A stretch of 64,000 nt of DNA from UBA1672 sp963977495 (GTDB lineage Bacteria; Pseudomonadota; Alphaproteobacteria; Micavibrionales; Micavibrionaceae): assembly GCA_963977495.1 (NCBI GenBank), contig CAXBOT010000007.1, positions 20,324 through 84,323 on the forward strand. Reading direction: 5' to 3'. Position numbers and translations under genes: made by a program. The notes under the pieces were generated by a model. It saw nothing but the letters and a program-made list of their open reading frames with translations, ran no database searches and was not told where the DNA came from. Positions 26,237-35,092 of the stretch are shown piece after piece. The number at the start of each line of letters is the position of its first letter. Positions within the stretch are counted from its first letter, which is position 1.

Positions 26237-27202
26237 TTATTGGTCCTTGAAATGCTTGAAAAACTGGCCATCGGGCGAGAGAATAAGACGCGTCTGTGAG
26301 TTTGCCATTGTTTTCTTATAGGCATCCATAGATCGAATAAAGGAATAGAATTCCTGATCGATATTGAAGGCTTCAGCATAAATGCGGATGGCTTCGTTAT
26401 CGCCTTGTCCCTTAATGATCTCGGCGTCACGTTTCGCTTCTGCCAAAAGGATTGTTTTTTCCTTTTGCGCGGTAGAGCGGATTTCAAGTGCGCGCTCTTC
26501 CCCTTTTGATCGGCGTTCAGTGGCACGCTCATTCAATTGTGATTTCATCTGTTTCACAGTGGAGGTGCGCAATTCTTTCGTCAGGTCAGCGCGCACGATA
26601 CGCACATCGACAAGCTCAATGCCCAAAGCATCATTTTGGATCTTCTGATTCACAAGCTTACGAATTTTGCCCATGATATTGTTGCGCTCTTCTGACAGGA
26701 TTTCGCCCAAAGTGGTTTCACCTAAAACAGCACGCGTAGAACCGTTTAGGATACTTTCTATACGGGCATTGGCACTGCGCTCTGTTCCCAAAGTTTTCAA
26801 GAACTGAAGAGGGTCTGTGATTTTGTAGCGTGCGAAGGTATCAACGATAATCGGCTCCCCGCTGACACTTTCAATACTGGGGCCTGCATCCACGTCGTCA
26901 CCTGTTGCGGGGTCTGTTCCATCCTTATTATCAGTTTTTTTGGATGGCTTATCCGCATGTGAACTGGAAATAACGACAGGCTCGGCTTCCGGGTCAATGG
27001 ATAGGACGCGACTGTCAAAATACCGGACTTCTTGGACGAAGGGGGTCTTGAAGTGCAGGCCGGGGCCTCTTGGTTCACCGCGTGGTTGACCGAGTTGAAG
27101 GACGATGGCTTGTTCGCGTTGGTCAACAGTGAAGAAGCTCTGTGATCCGATGATCAGCGCTGCTGCAACGACAATGAAAAGAGAGAGTGCTTTGATGTTC
27201 AT
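26237..27202 (-). CDS. hflC: HflC, SPFH-domain regulator of FtsH
   Basis: Inner-membrane, periplasm-facing partner of HflK; the HflKC assembly encloses and restrains the FtsH protease. The 321-residue protein has an N-terminal membrane anchor (LSLFIVVAAALIIGSQSFFT), DQREQAIVLQLGQPRG, then the SPFH/Band 7 domain and a long Ala/Glu/Arg-rich helix (ERRSKGEERALEIRSTAQKE). An insertion of about 40 Asp/Lys-rich residues lies after VLSIDPEAEPV (about 78-115), compared with the usual HflC. It is 14 bp downstream of hflK. Confidence 0.95.
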   Translation of the reverse strand: MNIKALSLFIVVAAALIIGSQSFFTVDQREQAIVLQLGQPRGEPRGPGLHFKTPFVQEVRYFDSRVLSIDPEAEPVVISSSHADKPSKKTDNKDGTDPATGDDVDAGPSIESVSGEPIIVDTFARYKITDPLQFLKTLGTERSANARIESILNGSTRAVLGETTLGEILSEERNNIMGKIRKLVNQKIQNDALGIELVDVRIVRADLTKELRTSTVKQMKSQLNERATERRSKGEERALEIRSTAQKEKTILLAEAKRDAEIIKGQGDNEAIRIYAEAFNIDQEFYSFIRSMDAYKKTMANSQTRLILSPDGQFFKHFKDQ

Positions 27203-27216
27203 TATATATAGTTCCT

Positions 27217-28398
27217 CTATCTTTGTGCTTTTGATTTTAGTTCATCGAGTGGAAGGTAAGGCACTACGCCTTGTCCGTTTTTCGGGCTGTCCATGATGAT
27301 TTTACTGGCATTGCTCAATACGTCTTCCATTGTTTCGATGTAGATCCGCTCTTTGGTTACATCTTTTCCTTTTAGGTATGCTTTGTGTATCGATTTAAAA
27401 CGTTGTGCATCACCGGTTGCTTCTGCGATTTTCGCTTGCTTGTACCCTTCGGCCTCTTGCAATAACTTAATCGCTTCCCCGCGTGCTTCGGGCAATAGTT
27501 TTTCACGTAATGCGCGCGCAATGTTTTCTGTGTCTTCTGCATCCTGACGTGCCGATTGAACATCCTGAAAAGCTTGTTGCACATCGGGGTGGACTTCGGC
27601 CTTTTGGATCAGAACCTGTTTGATATTCACACCGGAGTTATATTCATCCAGATTGGTTTGAATAATGTCTTTGACCTTTGCTTCGATTTGCGTCCGGCCC
27701 GTTGTGATAATCGGGAACATGTCAGTTTGTCCAACCACTTCGCGAATGGCACTTTCTGCGACTTGCTTGATGGTGTTTTCCTGATCTTTGATTTCGAACA
27801 AATATTGTTCAGCAGATTTGATATCCCACTGTAGCGCCATTTGCAGATCAACAATATTACGATCCGCCGTCAGCATCAGGCTTTCGTCTTGGACGTCTTG
27901 TTTGATCGTTGTGTCGGTGCCGCGTCTATAAGGAAGGCTTTCTTTATAGCCAATGGTCATGCTGCGCTGTTTGTTGACGTCAATCTTGGTGATTGTTTCA
28001 ATCGGCGTAGGGAAGTGATAGCCTAACCCTTCGGTTGTTTGTGTGCGTGACCACGCGCCAAAACGCTGTATCACGCCGTATTCACCGGGGTTTACGATAT
28101 GAAATCCGCTGGCAAGCCAAAGCAAGATCATCACGATGATCAATAAAATAATCGCAACGCCGCCATTCATGTTACCGGGCAGAATATCGCGCAAACCTTC
28201 TTGTGCATTCTTAATAATGTCATCAAAATCTTTGGGATCGTTTCCACGACCGCCACCACGGTTTCCACCGCCACCTGACGACCCGCCCCACGGATTGTCA
28301 CGCTTTTTACGACCCTCGCCGTTATTTCCAGAAGCATTCCCCCATGGATTACCTCTTTTTTTGCCTGAATCATCATCTTGAGACATAAAAATATTCAC
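27217..28398 (-). CDS. hflK: HflK, SPFH-domain regulator of FtsH
   Basis: Partner of HflC in the complex around FtsH. The 393-residue protein begins with a Gly/Asn/Arg-rich cytosolic tail of about 90 residues (NPWGNASGNN, GGNRGGGRG), then one membrane helix (about 80-98), GFHIVNPGEYGVIQRFGAW, and the SPFH domain with the C-terminal long helix. The glycine-rich tail with NPWG is characteristic of HflK. First gene of hflK-hflC-degP; divergent from mrp with a 89-bp gap. Confidence 0.95.
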   Translation of the reverse strand: MNIFMSQDDDSGKKRGNPWGNASGNNGEGRKKRDNPWGGSSGGGGNRGGGRGNDPKDFDDIIKNAQEGLRDILPGNMNGGVAIILLIIVMILLWLASGFHIVNPGEYGVIQRFGAWSRTQTTEGLGYHFPTPIETITKIDVNKQRSMTIGYKESLPYRRGTDTTIKQDVQDESLMLTADRNIVDLQMALQWDIKSAEQYLFEIKDQENTIKQVAESAIREVVGQTDMFPIITTGRTQIEAKVKDIIQTNLDEYNSGVNIKQVLIQKAEVHPDVQQAFQDVQSARQDAEDTENIARALREKLLPEARGEAIKLLQEAEGYKQAKIAEATGDAQRFKSIHKAYLKGKDVTKERIYIETMEDVLSNASKIIMDSPKNGQGVVPYLPLDELKSKAQR

Positions 28399-28487
28399 TT
28401 TTGTTATTATTGACGTTTGATATCGTGTAACAATATCGCTTTTCCGTCGGAAAGCAAGTCTAACAATCGTATAAAGCGGGCAATGTT

Positions 28488-29603
28488 ATGGGTAAAAATT
28501 TAAATCCTTCTCTTCGTGAGGAAATATTACAAAATCTGCAGAGTATTTGCGATGAGGGGAGCGCGGAGAATATCGTTGATGCGGGGATGTTGTCGTCGCT
28601 TCAGGTCGATGATGCGGGAAATGTCATTATATTAATGACAGTCGATCCTGCGCGCGGAACGTCTTTGGAGTCCTTGCGTCAACGCACCGAAAATCATGTT
28701 GCGGAAATCTCAGGCGTTCATAAGGTGAGCGTCGTTTTAACGGCAGAAAAAGCGCAAGATAATGCACCGAAAAAGGGTCAAAAGCGGAGCGTTCCCGATC
28801 CGCATGGTATGAACAAAAACCCACCTGTCGATGTACCTGCCAAACATATTATTGTGGTGGCATCGGGCAAGGGCGGCGTGGGCAAGTCCACTGTTTCTGC
28901 CAATATTGCGGTGAGTTTGGCCAATATATATGGCAAAAAAGTCGGCCTGCTGGATGCGGATATTTACGGCCCGTCCCAGCCTGTGATGATGGGCGATCAA
29001 AGTTATAAGCCGACATTGAACGATAAGAAGCAACTGATACCCGCTGAAAAACACGGTATAAAAATTATGTCGATTGGCTTTATCGCTGATAGTTCCAAGG
29101 CACTTGTCTGGCGCGGCCCCATGGTGCAAACGGCGTTTTATCAGATGCTGCGTGATGTGGCGTGGGCAACGCAGGAAGAGCCGCTGGATTATTTGGTGAT
29201 TGATTTACCGCCGGGGACAGGCGATGTGCAATTAACCCTTGCGCAAAAGGTGCGCGTTAACGGCGCGGTGATTGTTTCAACGCCGCAAGATATTGCCCTG
29301 ATCGATGCGCGCCGCGCGTTGGAAATGTTTGAAAAAACAGGTGTGCCCGTATTGGGCTTGGTTGAAAATATGAGCACGCATATCTGCTCTAACTGCGGGC
29401 ATGAGGAACATATCTTCGGGCATGGCGGCGCGGAAAGCGAAGCAAAAACGCTTGGCATTCCGTTTCTTGGGGCGATTCCGTTATCAAAGGATGTGCGGGA
29501 ACAATCCGACGCAGGCACGCCGATTGTACTGTTGAAAGAACAAAGCAAAAGCGCCGTGGATATGAATAATATTGTGCAGAAAATTATCGACGCGTTAGCG
29601 TGA
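28488..29603 (+). CDS. mrp: Mrp/NBP35-family Fe-S cluster carrier ATPase
   Basis: Cytosolic P-loop ATPase that carries and delivers [4Fe-4S] clusters (ApbC type). The 371-residue product has an N-terminal DUF59/MIP18-like domain (about 1-90), a linker, then the deviant Walker A ASGKGGVGKSTVSAN near residue 125, LLDADIYGPSQP, DYLVIDLPPGTGD and the cluster-binding CxxC in HICSNCGHEEHIFG (about 302-305). The stop overlaps the convergent folA by 20 bp. Confidence 0.95.
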   Translation: MGKNLNPSLREEILQNLQSICDEGSAENIVDAGMLSSLQVDDAGNVIILMTVDPARGTSLESLRQRTENHVAEISGVHKVSVVLTAEKAQDNAPKKGQKRSVPDPHGMNKNPPVDVPAKHIIVVASGKGGVGKSTVSANIAVSLANIYGKKVGLLDADIYGPSQPVMMGDQSYKPTLNDKKQLIPAEKHGIKIMSIGFIADSSKALVWRGPMVQTAFYQMLRDVAWATQEEPLDYLVIDLPPGTGDVQLTLAQKVRVNGAVIVSTPQDIALIDARRALEMFEKTGVPVLGLVENMSTHICSNCGHEEHIFGHGGAESEAKTLGIPFLGAIPLSKDVREQSDAGTPIVLLKEQSKSAVDMNNIVQKIIDALA

Positions 29604-30102
29604 TAAAGCTGTAAGGCGGTTCATGTTCGGCGTTGTCTATGCGTTGTGATTCGTTCCATTCTTCGGTGTCGAAATATGGGAAGAATGCATCACCATCAAC
29701 GCTTTGATGTACTTTTGTCAAATGTATCTGATCGGCAAGCCCAAGGCTTTGTGTGTAAATTTGCGCGCCGCCAATGATAAAAATCTCGTCTTTATTCTGG
29801 TCATGCGCAATCTGTTTGGCGCGCGTTATAGCATCGCCCAAATTATCATATATAAGCGCGTCATGTTGCGTCTGATAGCCTGAACGACTGACGATAATGT
29901 TGGTGCGCTCTGGCAGGGGCTTGTTTAAATATCCCAAAATTGAATCAAAGGTTTTGCGCCCCATAATAACGGGATGCCCCATTGTTAGGGATTTGAACCG
30001 TTTCAAATCTTCGGAAATATGCCATGGCATCTGATTGTCTTTGCCAATGCAGTTATTCTCGGCCATTGCCACGATAAGTGATGTTTTGATTGTATCTTCC
30101 AT
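29584..30102 (-). CDS. folA: Dihydrofolate reductase
   Basis: Reduces dihydrofolate to tetrahydrofolate with NADPH, replenishing the pool oxidised by thymidylate synthase. The 172-residue protein shows VAMAENNCIGKDNQMPWHIS with the substrate-binding Asp/Glu region SEDLKRFK, VIMGRKTFDSI for NADPH, and IFIIGGAQIYTQSL. All are standard. It is downstream of thyA, separated from it by the HExxH gene, all on the minus strand; the thyA-folA pair is a common neighbourhood. Confidence 0.95.
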   Translation of the reverse strand: MEDTIKTSLIVAMAENNCIGKDNQMPWHISEDLKRFKSLTMGHPVIMGRKTFDSILGYLNKPLPERTNIIVSRSGYQTQHDALIYDNLGDAITRAKQIAHDQNKDEIFIIGGAQIYTQSLGLADQIHLTKVHQSVDGDAFFPYFDTEEWNESQRIDNAEHEPPYSFITLTRR

Positions 30103-30160
30103 GGGAAATTAACACACTGATTCTGTTGTTATTGCAAGCTTGAGTGTTAAATTTTAAGTG

Positions 30161-31351
30161 TTACCCGAGTTTGGCGGTGTTGAGTGCCATAGTTTGATCG
30201 GTGCTGTTTTCAGCGCTCATCGCGGCCATCATGTCCATGCGTTGTTGCGCCAGAGCAGGGTCGGCGACTTTTGCAAAATAATCGGGCGCGCGGTCTGTGC
30301 CGATTTGCATTTTACTGTCGGCAAGGTCTGTAACCACAACAGGCGCGCCGTCACCAATAGGAATGGGGGAGGTGTTGTTATAAAAAAGCTGCCCATGGTC
30401 TTCGCCTTTTAAAACCTGATCTTTATACGCATCAACGTAATCGGTAATATAATCCCGTACAAGCGGATTGTCTGCGCCTGTCGTGTCCTGCGTAAAGCCG
30501 CCTTTATCCAATTGAGATTCAACGGCGCCGATAAAACCTTGCGGGTCTTGTGTACGCATTTTTTGTGCTTGCGCTTCGGAAATGCCAAGTTCTTGCGCAA
30601 CACCGCTAATCATCGAAGGTACAACAGAGCGCGCAGCATCAACGTGCGCTTGGGTCGGCTCGCCTTGCGTCGTGTCGAGCAAAATGCCATTCGCATGATC
30701 GAAATCATCCTGCGCATCACCAACCACCAATCCGCGGGCGTCTTTATAGGCGTCGATCACCGCAGGGGATATGTGACCATCAGGATCTTGGAGTGCAATA
30801 CGGTCATTTTCTGTTTCATTGCGTAATTCGGTTAAAACGCGTTCATCTTCATTGGCAGGCGGTTCAGGATTCGACGGGTCATCACAATGTGCGCCCTCAT
30901 GGCGGCCAACCAAATGTTGCCACTCTGCATCTGTTCCGGGAATAGCGCCAAGATTATCGATTGTTTCATGCGCGATTAAGGGCACAAGTTCTTCTTTATT
31001 ATCAATGCTGTCGTGAAAACCGCTGGCCATGCAATAACGTGTATCGTTGGCATTAAACCAAAAAGCATGGGGGCCGTTATTGACAATGTCTTGCGCAACG
31101 TTCGTTAAAACATCATCGGACAGTGTGTCGCTAAAACCCGGTGCGGATGAATCCAGCGCATCTTTGACAATTTGTCGGTGTGCATCGGTGATATCATCGT
31201 GCGCCGCAAAGACGCCTTTTGGAATATCAACAGTCAAGCCACTAAAATCATTCGGATCAATAAAGACAACAGGAACATCACCAGCCGTTTCCAGAACGCC
31301 TGTTCTGAATGCATCTTCGGGGGAATTAATAATGTCGCCTGGTCCGGCCAT
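30161..31351 (-). CDS. Putative zinc metallopeptidase-like protein (HExxH), unknown family
   Basis: A 396-residue acidic protein with no signal peptide or membrane helix. It contains HEGAH (His151, Glu152, His155), a canonical HExxH zinc site, followed about 25 residues on by an acidic helix (LTELRNETENDR) that could hold the third ligand. Another HE pair occurs at AHETID (128). The C-terminal half is rich in Asp, Gln and Ala. Family not recognised. Placed between thyA and folA, which does not suggest a function. The start at 31351 has no strong ribosome site. Confidence 0.65.
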   Translation of the reverse strand: MAGPGDIINSPEDAFRTGVLETAGDVPVVFIDPNDFSGLTVDIPKGVFAAHDDITDAHRQIVKDALDSSAPGFSDTLSDDVLTNVAQDIVNNGPHAFWFNANDTRYCMASGFHDSIDNKEELVPLIAHETIDNLGAIPGTDAEWQHLVGRHEGAHCDDPSNPEPPANEDERVLTELRNETENDRIALQDPDGHISPAVIDAYKDARGLVVGDAQDDFDHANGILLDTTQGEPTQAHVDAARSVVPSMISGVAQELGISEAQAQKMRTQDPQGFIGAVESQLDKGGFTQDTTGADNPLVRDYITDYVDAYKDQVLKGEDHGQLFYNNTSPIPIGDGAPVVVTDLADSKMQIGTDRAPDYFAKVADPALAQQRMDMMAAMSAENSTDQTMALNTAKLG

Positions 31352-31425
31352 TTTTATGCTCGCTTTATCACCAAGTCCCTATGATAAACGAGAATGGCGG
31401 CCTTTGGCAAATAATTATCGCGGTT

Positions 31426-32220
31426 TCAGACCGCTACGGGCGCTTTAATATGTGGGTGTGCTTCATAGCCGATAAGCTCAAAATCCTCGAACTTGAAATC
31501 AAAGAGGCTGTTGATATGCGGATTAAGGTGCATTTCCGGCAGTTTGTGCGGTGTACGTGATAGCTGCAGCTCTGTTTGTTCGATATGATTTGAATAAAGA
31601 TGCGCATCGCCAAGGGTATGGATAAAGTCACCGGGTTTTAGACCTGTCACTTGCGCCACCATCATGGTGAGCAGGGCATAGGAGGCAATGTTAAACGGCA
31701 CGCCAAGGAAGATATCTGCGCTGCGTTGATAGAGCTGGCACGAAAGCTTGCCATCGGCGACATAAAACTGAAAGAAGCAATGGCAAGGCGGCAAGGCCAT
31801 TTTGCCGATTTCCCCGACATTCCACGAGCACACAATCATGCGGCGATCATCGGGGTTGGTTTTGATGCGTTCAATCACGTTGGTGATTTGATCTATTTTA
31901 TGGCCGTCTGCCGCGCCCCAGCTGCGCCATTGGTGACCGTAAACAGGGCCGAGGTCGCCGTTTTCATCCGCCCATTCATCCCAAATACGCACGCCGTTTT
32001 CTTGCAAATAGGCAATGTTTGTATCGCCTTTGAGGAACCACAACAGCTCGTGAATGATGGAGCGCAAATGGCATTTCTTTGTGGTCACCAGCGGAAAGCC
32101 TTGGGAAAGGTCAAAACGCATCTGATGCCCGAAGACGGAGCGCGTGCCTGTGCCTGTTCGGTCTTCTTTAAGGGCGCCGTTGTCTAAAACATGGCGCATA
32201 AGATCGAGATATTGTTGCAT
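31426..32220 (-). CDS. thyA: Thymidylate synthase (ThyA)
   Basis: Methylates dUMP to dTMP using methylene-tetrahydrofolate. The ATG at 32220 gives 264 residues, exactly the E. coli length; five extra upstream codons are open but unlikely to be used. Motifs: EDRTGTGTRSVFGHQ, the folate and substrate region WDEWADENGDLGPVYGHQWR, the catalytic Cys in LPPCHCFFQFYV, QRSADIFLGVPFNIASYALL and the C-terminal IKAPVAV. Fully intact. Confidence 0.97.
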   Translation of the reverse strand: MQQYLDLMRHVLDNGALKEDRTGTGTRSVFGHQMRFDLSQGFPLVTTKKCHLRSIIHELLWFLKGDTNIAYLQENGVRIWDEWADENGDLGPVYGHQWRSWGAADGHKIDQITNVIERIKTNPDDRRMIVCSWNVGEIGKMALPPCHCFFQFYVADGKLSCQLYQRSADIFLGVPFNIASYALLTMMVAQVTGLKPGDFIHTLGDAHLYSNHIEQTELQLSRTPHKLPEMHLNPHINSLFDFKFEDFELIGYEAHPHIKAPVAV

Positions 32221-32406
32221 GGCGTTTCCCTGCATTGTGCGTGTGATTCTTTTGCAATTATATGCAAAAGCATTGCGCAGGGTAAGGGGGGATATCGTTT
32301 TCCTATCATTTTTTCAAAACTACATTTGACGTAATAAGTTGAGATGGATTAAATATAGAATAATAAAAAATATTTTATATGTATTCGCGAGGGGGATGAG
32401 CAGGGC

Positions 32407-33315
32407 ATGAATAATACAGATTTCAATAGGATGATTGTCGCCGGCGCAAATTTTCCTGAAGATCGCATGATTAACTTTGTCGCGCATTTGCCTGCCCCGA
32501 TGAACATAACGTCATATGCACAAGATCTGGCAGAACAAGCCACCGTGAAAACAAAAGATCAGGTTGCTACTTTGTCGGTTGGCAACCGATCAACAGGATG
32601 GTTCAAGGCGAAAAAAGATTTATCAACGCCCAATGCACAATGGATTGGGCGGCGTAATACCGAATTGGGATGGAGCGAGGATAATGCGCGCCAAACCCTT
32701 GCCATGCAACTTGTCTGTGATGAGTTGAGCGCACAGGACGTTACGCGTCACATCGAACAGCATGATCTTGATTCTTACGATATCCTAGAGGCGACGATGT
32801 ATCCCGGTGCATCTTTAATGCCGATGGAGGACGATGAGGGATGCAACACGCAATATGGTGATTTTGTTGTGCATGGTTATACGCCCGCGCCATCGGCCTA
32901 TTTCGCTCTCGCCAAAGATATTGCCAAAACCACACTGACAAATGATGAGCAGTCCTATGTTGTGGTGGGTAGCAAGGAGCAAGGATTTTTGGCGGCTGTA
33001 AAGAATGAAAGCTCCGGCGTTTGGGAAAGTCACTCGGATAAGTATCCGGGGTATAATATGTGCCATGATGCAGAGAAAAACGCCCTTGATGTCGCAAAGG
33101 AGCTTTGCTCAGATCTTGCTGTTTTCCGCCTCGGCGCGGAGGACATCGTAGAACAAATCCTTTTCCATGGACTTCAGCCTGAAACATTGGACTTTGTTGA
33201 GGTGGTCGGTACGCCGCAGGTTATAACGCTGAATGGGGACGGATATCACCAGATGCCTGACCCTGATGGTGTGTTTCGTAATATCTTGGGACGGCTGGGC
33301 GGTCACGATCTGTAA
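32407..33315 (+). CDS. Hypothetical soluble protein, 302 aa
   Basis: A 302-residue protein with even, mostly acidic composition, no signal peptide and no membrane helix. A middle segment near AKDIAKTTLTNDEQSYVVVG and SGVWESHSDKYPGYNMCHDAEK looks like a structured alpha/beta domain. No motif or family recognised. It lies alone between thyA (divergent) and ssrA, with about 185 bp upstream of the start. Codon use looks like its neighbours. Confidence 0.65.
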   Translation: MNNTDFNRMIVAGANFPEDRMINFVAHLPAPMNITSYAQDLAEQATVKTKDQVATLSVGNRSTGWFKAKKDLSTPNAQWIGRRNTELGWSEDNARQTLAMQLVCDELSAQDVTRHIEQHDLDSYDILEATMYPGASLMPMEDDEGCNTQYGDFVVHGYTPAPSAYFALAKDIAKTTLTNDEQSYVVVGSKEQGFLAAVKNESSGVWESHSDKYPGYNMCHDAEKNALDVAKELCSDLAVFRLGAEDIVEQILFHGLQPETLDFVEVVGTPQVITLNGDGYHQMPDPDGVFRNILGRLGGHDL

Positions 33316-33378
33316 ATAAGTACGTCGCTACGTCATATAAACTTCTTATTTTGCTGGAAACTTGCTTTGTTTGTGCTC

Positions 33379-33384
33379 TATAAT
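33379..33384 (+). promoter_or_regulatory. -10 element of the ssrA promoter
   Basis: Perfect TATAAT just before the first tmRNA bases. No good -35 at 17 bp is visible; TTGCTG at 33351-33356 is 22 bp upstream, so the -35 is weak or spaced unusually. Confidence 0.5.
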
Positions 33385-33385
33385 A

Positions 33386-33765
33386 GGGGTGCTGGCTTGC
33401 CAGCTATGACATTACACGTTTGTACGGAATAAACGTTGCGGACCCGGGGGCGGTACCCGGCGGCTCCACCATTTGAAATTTGATCAATAGGATGATTTTA
33501 AGTGATGGGGCCGAAATAGGATCGACGCGCGCAATAAAGGTATATTAAACGATGTCCGGCATTGTATCCGCCGTTATCGGGCTAAATTTGTAAATGCAAA
33601 CGATAACTTTGCGTTCGTAGCCGCTAACGACAACTCTGTTGTTGCTGGTGAAGGTCGTATCGCTGCCTAATTGGGTAGTAGCGACGCTACAATCGAATCC
33701 CTGATTGATTAACGTCAATTAGGTGGGGTGTGCCTGCTACCTCGCAACAGAAGTGCAGGCATTTT
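33386..33765 (+). ncRNA. ssrA: tmRNA, circularly permuted two-piece form (ssrA)
   Basis: Rescues stalled ribosomes and tags their products for proteolysis. The gene is permuted as in alphaproteobacteria: the acceptor piece comes first, ending in CGGCTCCACCA at about 33461-33471, then a spacer of about 35 nt, then the coding piece starting GGGGCCGAAATAGGATCGACGCG at about 33506. GGGGCCG and CGGCTCC pair as the seven-base acceptor stem (one G-U). The tag frame starts at GCA 33596 and stops at TAA 33668-33670: ANDNFAFVA followed by ANDNSVVAGEGRIAA, 24 residues with two ANDN motifs. Exact 5' and 3' ends are estimates. Confidence 0.93.
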
Positions 33766-33777
33766 CATTCTTTTTTT
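33731..33777 (+). terminator. Terminator of ssrA
   Basis: TGCCTGC (33731-33737) pairs with GCAGGCA (33755-33761), followed after a few bases by eight T residues at 33770-33777. The stem may double as part of the 3' end of the coding piece. Confidence 0.65.
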
Positions 33778-33788
33778 GAGATGGATTT

Positions 33789-34481
33789 ATGAACGCACCG
33801 GAACAAACTCTACCGACATTACTCTATCTTTTATGCGCGATGAGCGCGATGGCGTTTCTGATGTCATCCTATCTGTGGCTCTGGAAGACGGCGCGTCAAA
33901 AGCATGACGGCGATGCGGGGTTCAAGCCTGCTATTCATAAGGGGCAGCTTTATTCATTTTTAAGCGTGATGGTGCTGTCTATTTCTATTGGCATGTATGA
34001 TCATTACAATAACGAGAGCGCGCTGAATATCGGCGGTGAAATCTGCGTGTTGGTGCTTGCGATCATTTATGCCTATCTGAAAGACAGTTCGGCGCATAAA
34101 ATATCCGGCATCTTAAAATCGGTGCGCGCGGTTTTATTATTTGGCGCGCTGTGCGTTGCGGGGTGGGGGATTACCTTTATGCTGGGCTGGCTCTGCGCGT
34201 ATGTTTTTTACGCTGTTGGCGCGGGCAATGGCAGCTTGTTAAATACAAACGTTGTTTTTATAACGGGACTGCTTTGGAATATTCCGACCCTTCTTCTTTA
34301 TGCGAACATTGCCAAGAACGCACAAACCAAGGACGCCTTGGGCGGCAACGGGTTTCACAAATATTTATGGCCGATTTTGATGGCTTATACTGTCTTGCTG
34401 ATACCGTTATTGGTTCAACAAATATCAGTGTCAGAGGAATGGCAACAAATGAAACAAGAGAAGCACATAAGAACGGTGTAG
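33789..34481 (+). CDS. Membrane protein of unknown function, 230 aa
   Basis: A 230-residue protein with about six hydrophobic helices: one at the N-terminus (YLLCAMSAMAFLMSSYLWLW), a pair around residues 55-95, a pair around 110-165 and one near the C-terminus. No charged catalytic motif or known family seen. It starts 24 bp after the ssrA coding piece, so a transcript starting at ssrA could reach it. It precedes sspB by 78 bp. Confidence 0.68.
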   Translation: MNAPEQTLPTLLYLLCAMSAMAFLMSSYLWLWKTARQKHDGDAGFKPAIHKGQLYSFLSVMVLSISIGMYDHYNNESALNIGGEICVLVLAIIYAYLKDSSAHKISGILKSVRAVLLFGALCVAGWGITFMLGWLCAYVFYAVGAGNGSLLNTNVVFITGLLWNIPTLLLYANIAKNAQTKDALGGNGFHKYLWPILMAYTVLLIPLLVQQISVSEEWQQMKQEKHIRTV

Positions 34482-34559
34482 TGCACTTGTTTGTATAAAG
34501 TTGTGAAATAATGATGACGGCTCTTGATTTATACCCCTAATATTTGCGACATATAAGAT

Positions 34560-35078
34560 ATGACTGATGAAGAAGATTACTTACGCTATGATAAAATGGT
34601 TGAGGCCGCACTGAGAGGTGTGGTGCGCAAAGCCGTTGAAGAAGTGATTGATAATTATAACACCACGGGCGGTATGCCTGGCGACCATCACTTCTATATC
34701 ACGTTTTTAACCGATTATCCGGGCGTTAAAATCCCTGACTATTTGCGTGAGCGTTACCCCGGTGAAATGACCATCGTTTTGCAATATCAATTCTCAGATT
34801 TGAAGGTTGATGATGAGCGCATGGAGGTCACACTATCCTTCAATAATGTGCCGGAACGCTTGGTCGTGCCGTTGAATGCGATCAGTATTTTTGCCGACCC
34901 TTCTGTCAACTTCGCTTTGCAGTTCCAGCCTTTGGGTGATGTGCTTGATGATGAAGATTTGATTTTGCAGGAACTGGGCGAAGATGATCCTGATGATCCA
35001 GATGGATCAGGCGGTGGATCGCCTTCAGGTGAGAAGACAGGCGAAGTGATCTCATTGGACAATTTCCGTAAGAAATAA
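34560..35078 (+). CDS. sspB: ClpXP adaptor SspB, alphaproteobacterial type
   Basis: Tethers ssrA-tagged proteins to ClpXP for degradation. The 172-residue protein matches the alphaproteobacterial SspB group: YDKMVEAALRGVVRKAVE at the N-terminus, HHFYITFLTDYPGVKIPDYL (the tag-binding strand region), and VTLSFNNVPERLVVPLNAIS with FADPSVNF. A flexible acidic/Gly linker (EDDPDDPDGSGGGS) ends in a short C-terminal hydrophobic patch GEVISLDNFRKK, the likely ClpX-docking tail. It is 0.8 kb from ssrA, whose tag it should recognise. Confidence 0.92.
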   Translation: MTDEEDYLRYDKMVEAALRGVVRKAVEEVIDNYNTTGGMPGDHHFYITFLTDYPGVKIPDYLRERYPGEMTIVLQYQFSDLKVDDERMEVTLSFNNVPERLVVPLNAISIFADPSVNFALQFQPLGDVLDDEDLILQELGEDDPDDPDGSGGGSPSGEKTGEVISLDNFRKK

Positions 35079-35092
35079 ATTAGGATAAGCGT

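Noticed and set aside
31651..32187. Plus-strand frame of 178 codons within thyA
   Set aside because: Antisense to an intact, well-conserved thyA; product has no recognisable feature.
33421..33480. tRNA gene at the CCGGCTCCACCA sequence
   Set aside because: The acceptor and T-arm-like bases belong to the acceptor piece of the permuted tmRNA; there is no D or anticodon arm.
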